5,480 nt of DNA from Dehalococcoidia bacterium (GTDB lineage Bacteria; Chloroflexota; Dehalococcoidia; Dehalococcoidales; BS750m-G39). Positions 1 through 4,904 of this stretch are shown one piece after another; the stretch's first letter is position 1, and each line of letters starts with the position of its first letter. The notes under the pieces are model-generated. The model was not told where the DNA came from. It searched no databases and saw only the letters and a list, made by a program, of their open reading frames with translations. Both the position numbers and the translations under genes were made by a program. Location: contig SOKR01000107.1 of assembly GCA_004375675.1 (NCBI GenBank), forward strand, positions 1 through 5,480. The letters are read 5' to 3'.

Positions 1-1003
1 GGTTGAGCAGGCTTTCGTCTTGAGCTACCCACTGCGGAATCTCCACCCGCGCTATTTCATCGTCCACCCTCAAGTAAAAGAAATGGACCCAGTGCCCGCC
101 GTAGTGCTTCTGCACGATGGAAGACCGGCTGCTAAAGAGCGCCGACCTTTCGCCTTCCTCCAGAGTATTAGCAAAAAGCTCCCGGTCCTGGACGCCCGCC
201 ACCGCCTCGCATTCCCTCGAAGTGCACTCCCCGCAATCTTTGTCGGTATCGATAGTCTCGCGGGGACAGAGCGCCACCCTCAGGGCGTTGACCACGTCGG
301 TGGAGCGGGGGAAGCTGATATAGCTGGCCAGAGCTAGGCGCTTATCTGCATTGAGCCTTCTTATCTCCTCAAGGTGGAGGAGAAAGCCCTTGGTCAAAAG
401 CGCCTCGGTGACGAAATCGGGGTAGGTCTGCCCCGCCAGCCCCCAGAGAATCAGCGAACCGTCCACCAGCGCCAGCGCCGAGCTATCTTTGGGCAGCTCT
501 TTGGCCAGCTCCGCCAGACGGTGGCACTCGTCCACGGCGCGCTTTATGCCCAGCAGGACGCCTTCTATCGGCTGCCCACGCCCCCCGCCGTTTGGGGCGA
601 TGACCAGCTCCTCGTCCCCGAAATAGAGCGCGGGGGAGCTGTCTAGAAGGGCTTTTGGATTTTCGCCGTAGCCCAGCGCCACGGCGCCGATGTTGATTAA
701 ATAACAGCGAGTAGACTGGTGGCGGTCGACATCGATATGAGAGCCGTCGGTGGCCAGAACCGAGAACTCCGGGGGGAGGGGTGGGGCTTTATAGCAGTTC
801 TCAAGCCCGTCGGTCAGGCCCGCCACCAGCCAGGTTGTCTGGCTAGAGTCTATTTTTTTCTTTAAGCCTTCGAGGTCAAGCGACTTGTCGTTGAGGGTAT
901 CGAGGGCGGTTTGCAGGCGCTTTCGTCTTTCCTCGCCGCTGGCTTTCAGCCTGGCGACCATGTTGCCCACCTGCGCCGCCACCTTGGTTAAGTCCAAGGA
1001 CAT
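1..1003 (-). CDS. nurA: NurA-domain nuclease, 3' end cut off by window edge
   Basis: The minus frame starting with ATG at 1003-1001 stays open to position 1, giving 334 residues with no stop, so the C-terminus lies outside the window. NurA proteins are Mn-dependent 5'-3' nucleases that work with the HerA translocase in DNA end resection. Family features visible: ATDGSHID (residues 84-91, D86 as the likely first catalytic Asp), LVDGSLILW (180-188, D181 as the second), a Y-I-S-F-P segment near 228-232, and a late I-A-R-V-E-I-P-Q-W block (317-325). The usual C-terminal stretch with a conserved His is missing because of the edge. The N-terminal ~50 residues are charged and probably helical. Odd point: C246, C257, C260 and C265 form a tight cysteine cluster. 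The start lies 10 bp after the sufB-like stop. GAGG at 1020-1017 is a rather distant ribosome site, so translational coupling is likely. No HerA gene is visible. The family call rests on motif recognition, not on a search. Confidence 0.82.
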   Translation of the reverse strand, partial: MSLDLTKVAAQVGNMVARLKASGEERRKRLQTALDTLNDKSLDLEGLKKKIDSSQTTWLVAGLTDGLENCYKAPPLPPEFSVLATDGSHIDVDRHQSTRCYLINIGAVALGYGENPKALLDSSPALYFGDEELVIAPNGGGRGQPIEGVLLGIKRAVDECHRLAELAKELPKDSSALALVDGSLILWGLAGQTYPDFVTEALLTKGFLLHLEEIRRLNADKRLALASYISFPRSTDVVNALRVALCPRETIDTDKDCGECTSRECEAVAGVQDRELFANTLEEGERSALFSSRSSIVQKHYGGHWVHFFYLRVDDEIARVEIPQWVAQDESLLN

Positions 1004-1013
1004 TCTCTTGCGA

Positions 1014-1994
1014 TTACCTCAATATACCCTTGACGATAACGTCCACCGCCTTGTCCTCGTCCAGCCCCCGCGCCATCAGGGTTTCGACCTGCTTGCGGTC
1101 GATGCTGCCGATAGCCGCCTCGTGGGTTACCTTGGCCTTGTCGTTGGTTACCGAGACGATGGGTATCGCCCTGGCCACGGCTTCGGTGCCGTTGACCAGC
1201 TCTATGCAGTCAACGTGTCCGCGGGCGTAGGGGGCGTTGCCGTAGGTCTCGCCCCTGACCTCGGCCCTGGCTTTATCGCCCAGCACCACCCGGCTCTTGG
1301 CCAGCCCCCTGGCGCCGGCTCCGTTCAGGTGAATTTTTTCCCATACCTTGATATCGTCGTTTCCCTTGCCGTAGACTTTCACCGTCAGTTCGGCGATTGC
1401 CTTTTCCTGGCAGAAGACCTCGAAGTCGTAGTCCAGCTTGCCCACCATCCCCTGGCTCAGGGCAAAGGTGCTCTGCCATATGCCGCCCTTGCCCACCTTC
1501 ACCTTGGCTTTGGGGATGACCTCGATGCCGCCGTCCTCGCCGTGATAGTGAGTCTCCTTATAGTCAAAGCGGGCGTTGGCACCGATTTCAATGTCGGCGT
1601 CCATCTTGTGGATGACCTTGACGGCGTTGGGGAAGATGCAGTGGGCGATAACGCTGACCTGGCTGTTATCTTGGGCGTCCACCTTCATGATGATTTCCTG
1701 CAGGCCTTCCTTGGGCAGGAGGCCGAAACAGAGGTGGACGGGGCGGGCTATCTTGGCGCCCTCTTCCACGGTGAGCTTGACGCTGACGCCGCTTTTGGTT
1801 TCTTTGGTCTCTATCTTCAAGCCCTTGATGGGGTCGTTGGCCAGCACTTTATTTTCGTGCACGACCAGCTTGGCGACATCTTTAGTCTGCAATACGCGCT
1901 TATCGCCGCCCGCCTTCTCGTAGGCGTCAATCATCCCCTGGTATTCTTTTTCTACTGAGTTGCCAATCATCTTAGTTAGTGTGCTCTGGCTCAT
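1014..1994 (-). CDS. sufB: Short SufB/SufD-family Fe-S cluster scaffold protein
   Basis: This 326-residue protein belongs to the SufB/SufD beta-helix family, which with SufC forms the cytoplasmic scaffold that builds Fe-S clusters. The C-terminal core is the clearest part. GHVDCIELVNG (259-269) holds C263, which aligns with the essential Cys of E. coli SufB (C405). VTHEAAIGSI (289-298) holds H291-E292, aligning with the SufB His-Glu pair. It ends with the family-typical R-G-L-D-E-D-K-A helix. These residues favour SufB-like over SufD-like function, but a combined SufB/D ancestor type (SmsB) fits equally well. It is much shorter than E. coli SufB (~495 aa) because the long N-terminal part is absent. 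The chosen start overlaps the end of sufC by 23 bp and has no clear Shine-Dalgarno. A start at Met9 (ATG at 1970-1968, 1 bp after the sufC stop) is a reasonable alternative. The next gene, nurA, starts 10 bp after the stop. Confidence 0.92.
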   Translation of the reverse strand: MSQSTLTKMIGNSVEKEYQGMIDAYEKAGGDKRVLQTKDVAKLVVHENKVLANDPIKGLKIETKETKSGVSVKLTVEEGAKIARPVHLCFGLLPKEGLQEIIMKVDAQDNSQVSVIAHCIFPNAVKVIHKMDADIEIGANARFDYKETHYHGEDGGIEVIPKAKVKVGKGGIWQSTFALSQGMVGKLDYDFEVFCQEKAIAELTVKVYGKGNDDIKVWEKIHLNGAGARGLAKSRVVLGDKARAEVRGETYGNAPYARGHVDCIELVNGTEAVARAIPIVSVTNDKAKVTHEAAIGSIDRKQVETLMARGLDEDKAVDVIVKGILR

Positions 1995-2694
1995 TGATAT
2001 GGAGGCAGGTTTGGCAGTTATCCTTGAACCACTGGCTGCTTTCCGACGGCGGGCCCGTCCGGATTATGGTGCCCGCGCATAGTATCGAAACGCGGTGGGA
2101 GATTTCGGTCACCCTTTCGCTGTGGGTGATGAGCAGGACCGACGAGCCCTGTTTGTTCATCTCGATGATGCTGTTGAGCAGCAGGGGCAGGGCGACGATA
2201 TCTATGCCCGAGTCGGGCTCATCCAGTATGGCTAGTTTGGGACGCATCGCCAGCACCGAGGCCATCTCAATCCTTTTCCGCTCGCCGCCGCTTAAGGTGG
2301 CGTCGATGTCTCTGTCCATATATTGCGCCGGCTCCAGCCCCACCATCAACAGAAAGCGCTCGGGCTGGTCGGCCTGGCCGTTACGGCTGCTCAAAGCGAG
2401 GTAGTCTCTTACCGTCAGCCCCTCCACCCGCGCTGGCTCCTGCCAGGCGAGGGTTATGCCCTTCTGCGCCCGCTGGGAAACAGAGAGCCCACTGATATCC
2501 TGGCCCTCAAAGATAATCTTGCCGGCGGTGGGCTTGTAGTTATTAGTCCCCATGATCAGGTTGGCGATGGTGGTCTTGCCCGTGCCGTTTTCGCCCAGGA
2601 TGCCGTGGATTTCGCCCTTGTCAACGTGCAGGCTTAAATCGTTGATTATCGGTTTGCCGTTAAGCGTTAGCTCGAGCTTGGCCACGTCCAGCAT
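1972..2694 (-). CDS. sufC: Fe-S cluster assembly ATPase SufC
   Basis: A 240-residue ABC-type ATPase with no membrane segments. It energises the SufB/D scaffold rather than transporting anything. Visible motifs in order: Walker A GENGTGKT (34-41), Q-loop AWQEP (83-87), ABC signature LSGGERKR (134-141), Walker B LAILDE (154-159) followed by the P-D-S-G-I-D D-loop typical of SufC (160-165), and switch H191. The length is normal for SufC (~245-260 aa). The C-terminus is odd: it ends with C227-Q-T-C230-L-H, a CxxCxH motif I do not associate with the E. coli protein. The ATG at 2694 is well fixed by a perfect GGAGGTGA six bases upstream of it (core to start). It is first in the operon sufC-sufB-nurA and is preceded by a good sigma70-like promoter. 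The sufB-like neighbour, overlapping by 23 bp, supports SufC over another ABC ATPase. Confidence 0.95.
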   Translation of the reverse strand: MLDVAKLELTLNGKPIINDLSLHVDKGEIHGILGENGTGKTTIANLIMGTNNYKPTAGKIIFEGQDISGLSVSQRAQKGITLAWQEPARVEGLTVRDYLALSSRNGQADQPERFLLMVGLEPAQYMDRDIDATLSGGERKRIEMASVLAMRPKLAILDEPDSGIDIVALPLLLNSIIEMNKQGSSVLLITHSERVTEISHRVSILCAGTIIRTGPPSESSQWFKDNCQTCLHINEPEHTN

Positions 2695-2697
2695 GCG

Positions 2698-2705
2698 TCA
2701 CCTCC
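2698..2705 (-). promoter_or_regulatory. Strong ribosome binding site of sufC
   Basis: On the minus strand this reads GGAGGTGA, an exact complement of the conserved 16S rRNA 3' tail, with the GGAGG core six bases before the ATG at 2694. It fixes the sufC start. It is far stronger than anything in front of the two downstream genes, which suggests that they rely on translational coupling. Confidence 0.85.
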
Positions 2706-2709
2706 AACC

Positions 2710-2722
2710 ACTGTCAAACAGT
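2710..2722. promoter_or_regulatory. Palindrome over the sufC -10 and start site (possible operator)
   Basis: ACTGT-CAA-ACAGT is a perfect 5-bp inverted repeat with a 3-bp spacer. It covers the predicted sufC transcription start and touches the -10 box. A repressor bound here would block transcription. Fe-S assembly operons are commonly regulated by Rrf2-family (IscR/SufR-like) proteins, but I do not recognise this as a known consensus. Five-base arms also arise by chance, so it is a candidate only. Confidence 0.3.
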
Positions 2723-2748
2723 ATAATCCATCGGGTGGATAAACTCAA
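2720..2748 (-). promoter_or_regulatory. Sigma70-type promoter of the sufC operon
   Basis: Minus strand: -35 TTGAGT (2748-2743; 4 of 6 match TTGACA), a 17-bp spacer, and -10 TATACT (2725-2720; 5 of 6 match TATAAT). Transcription would begin near 2713, giving a short leader of about 18 bases that just contains the sufC Shine-Dalgarno. The spacing is ideal and no competing site is as good in this gap. Not experimentally supported. Confidence 0.6.
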
Positions 2749-2800
2749 TTGGCGGGTTTTTCTTCCTCCCCACCCCGATTTTATCTATTCCCGCCCTCCG

Positions 2801-2835
2801 CCCTTTTAAGGAAAAAGGGGGCTTTTGCCCCCTTT
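2801..2835 (-). terminator. Strong G/C hairpin with minus-strand T-tract, plus alternative hairpin
   Basis: Arms 2814-2822 and 2827-2835 form a perfect 9-bp stem (AAAGGGGGC / GCCCCCTTT) around a TTTT loop. Read on the minus strand the stem runs directly into TTTTTCCTT, the form of an intrinsic terminator; on the plus strand it is followed by the weaker TTTAAAA. A second, mutually exclusive hairpin uses CCCTTTT (2801-2807) and AAAAGGG (2813-2819). It lies upstream of the predicted sufC promoter, so it may stop antisense transcription leaving the deacetylase side or insulate the two divergent genes. It could also be a copy of a dispersed palindromic repeat. Confidence 0.5.
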
Positions 2836-2879
2836 AAAACCCCCAAAAATGAGAGGTTTATAGGAGTTTAACCCCTGTA

Positions 2880-2897
2880 GGGTGGGTATTGGGTGGG
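2880..2897 (+). other. Canonical G-quadruplex motif upstream of the deacetylase gene
   Basis: The plus strand reads GGGTGGGTATTGGGTGGG: four runs of three G with loops of 1, 4 and 1 bases. This satisfies the standard quadruplex rule with very short loops, which usually means high stability. It lies 23 bp before the candidate -35 box and 68 bp before the ATG of the deacetylase gene, on the non-template strand. It could influence the divergent promoters, but function is inferred only. Confidence 0.55.
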
Positions 2898-2919
2898 ACA
2901 AAAACCTGGAGGGCAGCCT

Positions 2920-2948
2920 TTGCCCATATAGCTTACATCTGTTATCAT
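2920..2948 (+). promoter_or_regulatory. Candidate promoter of the HDAC-like gene
   Basis: Plus strand: -35 TTGCCC (2920-2925; 4 of 6 match), 17-bp spacer, -10 TATCAT (2943-2948; 5 of 6 match). The predicted start near 2955 would leave only about 10 leader bases, with the ribosome site at the very 5' end, which is unusually tight and lowers confidence. A small inverted repeat GGGCA (2911-2915) / TGCCC (2921-2925) overlaps the -35 box. An exact TATAAT at 2722-2727 on the same strand, without a recognisable -35, is an alternative giving a long leader. Confidence 0.4.
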
Positions 2949-2954
2949 CGAAAC

Positions 2955-2959
2955 AGGAG
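2955..2959 (+). promoter_or_regulatory. Ribosome binding site of the HDAC-like gene
   Basis: AGGAG stands five bases before the ATG at 2965, a standard Shine-Dalgarno distance. It decides this start over the next in-frame Met codons, which would cut into the conserved fold. Confidence 0.75.
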
Positions 2960-2964
2960 CGATT

Positions 2965-3996
2965 ATGGCAACAGGCTATGTCTATCACCCCATCTACCTC
3001 AAGCACGACACCGGGCAGCACGTGGAGGTCGCCGCCCGTCTGGAGGCGGCTACCTCTTACCTGGAGGAAACGGGACTAAAATCAAAGCTGACCCCGATCG
3101 AGCCCCGCCCCGCCTCGATTGACGAAATAGCCCTTGTCCACCAGAGGCAATATATCAAAGAGATTGAGGAAAAAGCCGCTGGTGGCGGCGGCTGGCTCGA
3201 CGCCGATACGGTGATGTCGGCGGACTCCTACCAGGCGGCGCTCTATGCCGCCGGCGGCGTTATCCGGGCGACGGAGGTGGTGATGGGTGGGGAGGTGGCT
3301 AACGCCTTCGCCCTGGTCAGGCCCCCGGGCCACCACGCCACCTCCGGTCAGGCTATGGGCTTTTGCCTCTTTAACAATATCGCTATCGCCGCCGAATACG
3401 CCCTTAAAAAATATAAACTGGAACGCATCCTTATCATCGACTTCGATGTTCACCACGGCAACGGCACGCAGGGAACTTTTTACGATAATCCGCGGGTGAT
3501 GTATGTCTCCACCCACGAGTACCCCTTCTATCCGGGGACGGGGGATATCGGTGAGACCGGCAGCGGGGAGGGGAGGGGGACCAACCTTAATATACCAATG
3601 CCCGCCGGCTGCGGCGACGACGAATACCTGGCCGTCTTTGAGCAGGTTATCGCCCCCGCCGCCCGCAGGTTTAACCCCCAGCTTATTTTAGTCTCCACCG
3701 GCTATGACGGCCACTGGGCCGACCCGCTGGCCATGATGCAGGTGAGCGTTGGCGGCTTTGCCCGGATGGCGGGGATTATCAAGGAGCTTTCCGACGAGCT
3801 TTGCGGCGGGCGTCTGGCGCTGACCCTGGAGGGGGGTTACAACCTCGAAGCCCTGGCCGCTTCGGTAAAAGCTACTTTTGACGTTTTGCTCGGCAAGGCT
3901 GGCGACGACCTCTCGGGCGCGCCGCCGCGCCGCGCTGAGCCGCCGAACATCGAGAGCCTTATAGCGGAGATAAAGAAGATACATAGACTCGGCTAG
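2965..3996 (+). CDS. Histone deacetylase / AcuC-family zinc amidohydrolase
   Basis: A complete 343-residue protein of the arginase-fold deacetylase family, cytoplasmic, with no signal peptide. These enzymes use an active-site zinc to remove acetyl groups from lysine side chains or small acetylated amines. Motifs visible in order: RPPGHHA (119-125, tandem catalytic H123-H124), DFDVHHGNGT (159-168, with D161 and H163 as zinc ligands and D159 in the charge relay), a P-G-T-G-D loop near 190-194, STGYDGHWADPL (244-255, with D248 as the third zinc ligand), and EGGYN (289-293, with Y292 as the transition-state Tyr). All catalytic residues are present, so it should be active. The N-terminal family signature, usually H-P-E-x-P-x-R-L, reads H-V-E-V-A-A-R-L here (19-26). 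The last ~35 residues are a proline/arginine-rich linker and a charged tail. The substrate cannot be deduced: protein lysine, acetylpolyamine and acetoin-pathway roles remain open. It stands alone between two opposite-strand operons. Confidence 0.94.
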   Translation: MATGYVYHPIYLKHDTGQHVEVAARLEAATSYLEETGLKSKLTPIEPRPASIDEIALVHQRQYIKEIEEKAAGGGGWLDADTVMSADSYQAALYAAGGVIRATEVVMGGEVANAFALVRPPGHHATSGQAMGFCLFNNIAIAAEYALKKYKLERILIIDFDVHHGNGTQGTFYDNPRVMYVSTHEYPFYPGTGDIGETGSGEGRGTNLNIPMPAGCGDDEYLAVFEQVIAPAARRFNPQLILVSTGYDGHWADPLAMMQVSVGGFARMAGIIKELSDELCGGRLALTLEGGYNLEALAASVKATFDVLLGKAGDDLSGAPPRRAEPPNIESLIAEIKKIHRLG

Positions 3997-4901
3997 ACGC
4001 GCTGGCAGATGTCGGGGGTGAGAGAGCACTGCTCACACTTGCCGTCGCAGGGCTCGATGTGAATGGTGACGCTGGTATAGGAAAGCCTGGCTTCTATTTG
4101 CTGCTCCAGCTCGTCGCATAGCTGGTGCGCCTTTTCTACGCTGACATCCTTGGACACCACCAGGTGGAAGTCGATATAGCGCTGACTTCCCGCCTTGCGG
4201 GTGCGTATCTTGTGAAAGCCCACCAGTTGTCCGCTATGCTTGCCGAGGCAGGCAATTATCTTCCTCTCTTCCGGCCGGGGCAACCTGGTGTCAAGCAAGC
4301 CGCCGAAAGACTTTTTCATAGTCAGGAAGGCGGTGCGGAAGATTAATATCGCCACCAGCAGGGCGACGATGGGGTCGAGCAGGGCGACACCGGTGAGCCT
4401 GACCAGAATCAACCCCACCAGCACCGCCACCGAGCTGAGCACGTCAGCCGTCAGGTCGCGGGCGGTGGCTTCTAAGGCTACGGAATCGGTGGCGCGGGCT
4501 ACTCTCATCATGTACCAGGAAATAGCCAGGTTGATGGCGATAGCCGCCGCCGTCACGTAGATGCCTACGGCGATTAACTCTACAGTAGCGCCGCTGATAA
4601 GACGGGTGATTGCCTGGTAGGCGATGGTGCCCGCGGCAATGAATATCAGGGAAGCGATGACCACGCCGGCGATGTTCTCCGCCTTGCCGTGGCCGAAGGG
4701 GTGCTGCCTGTCGGGGGGCCGGTCGGCAATCTTGATGCCGATGAAGCCGACAATCGCCCCCACCAGGTCGATAACGCTGTGGATGGCGTCAGCCCTGATG
4801 GCGATACTGCCGGTAACGATACTGGCCACTACTTTCATCGCTATCAGGAAGCTAACGGCAACGATAGATAGCTTAGCTGCGTTCTCCTTGGTGGCCAGCA
4901 T
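3993..4901 (-). CDS. Cation diffusion facilitator (CDF) metal transporter
   Basis: A 302-residue inner-membrane protein of the CDF family, which exports divalent metals such as Zn, Fe or Mn in exchange for protons. About six hydrophobic segments span residues 10-200, followed by a soluble C-terminal domain (~205-285). Metal-site motifs: TM2 ADAIHSVID (37-45, H41 and D45) and TM5 ARDLTADVLSS (147-157, D149 and D153). The family-typical R-Q-H-P-F-G-H-G-K-A-E segment follows TM2 (65-75). The H-D/D-D set is an unusual mix: Zn exporters usually have His-Asp in TM5, and E. coli YiiP has D-D/H-D. Metal choice is therefore uncertain. The tail after H-I-E-P carries C285, C289, C292 and C299, a probable extra metal site. 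The start is 3 bp after the secF stop, with GAGG eight bases upstream of the ATG. The stop overlaps the stop of the convergent deacetylase gene. Confidence 0.93.
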   Translation of the reverse strand: MLATKENAAKLSIVAVSFLIAMKVVASIVTGSIAIRADAIHSVIDLVGAIVGFIGIKIADRPPDRQHPFGHGKAENIAGVVIASLIFIAAGTIAYQAITRLISGATVELIAVGIYVTAAAIAINLAISWYMMRVARATDSVALEATARDLTADVLSSVAVLVGLILVRLTGVALLDPIVALLVAILIFRTAFLTMKKSFGGLLDTRLPRPEERKIIACLGKHSGQLVGFHKIRTRKAGSQRYIDFHLVVSKDVSVEKAHQLCDELEQQIEARLSYTSVTIHIEPCDGKCEQCSLTPDICQRV

Positions 4902-4904
4902 AGC

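Noticed and set aside
20..646. Plus-strand open frames across the first 650 bases
   Set aside because: They are shadows of the minus-strand nurA-like gene, whose frame is open from 1003 to the left edge and carries NurA motifs.
885..1958. Long plus-strand open frame (357 codons) opposite the sufB-like gene
   Set aside because: It is antisense to a gene with clear SufB-family motifs, has no ribosome site or recognisable domain, and its low-complexity Leu/Val/Asp/Gly/His make-up is what the reverse complement of this G+C-rich gene produces.
1972..2694. SufC read as an ABC transporter ATPase
   Set aside because: The P-D-S-G-I-D D-loop and the overlapping SufB-family partner fit SufC, and no permease gene is nearby.
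2806..3021. Minus-strand 71-codon frame through the intergenic hairpin and the start of the deacetylase gene
   Set aside because: It runs through the hairpin and overlaps the well-supported deacetylase start on the other strand. No domain or ribosome site is seen, and its last residues are just translated palindrome.
3082..3516. Minus-strand 144-codon frame inside the deacetylase gene
   Set aside because: It is antisense to the conserved catalytic core, with no start signals or recognisable protein.
3534..3579. Second G-rich block (GGGG, GGGGG, then GGGGAGGGGAGGGGG) that could form a quadruplex
   Set aside because: It lies in codons for the Gly-rich loop of the deacetylase, so protein constraint and GGG/GAG codon use explain it. 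One loop would also be about 20 bases long.
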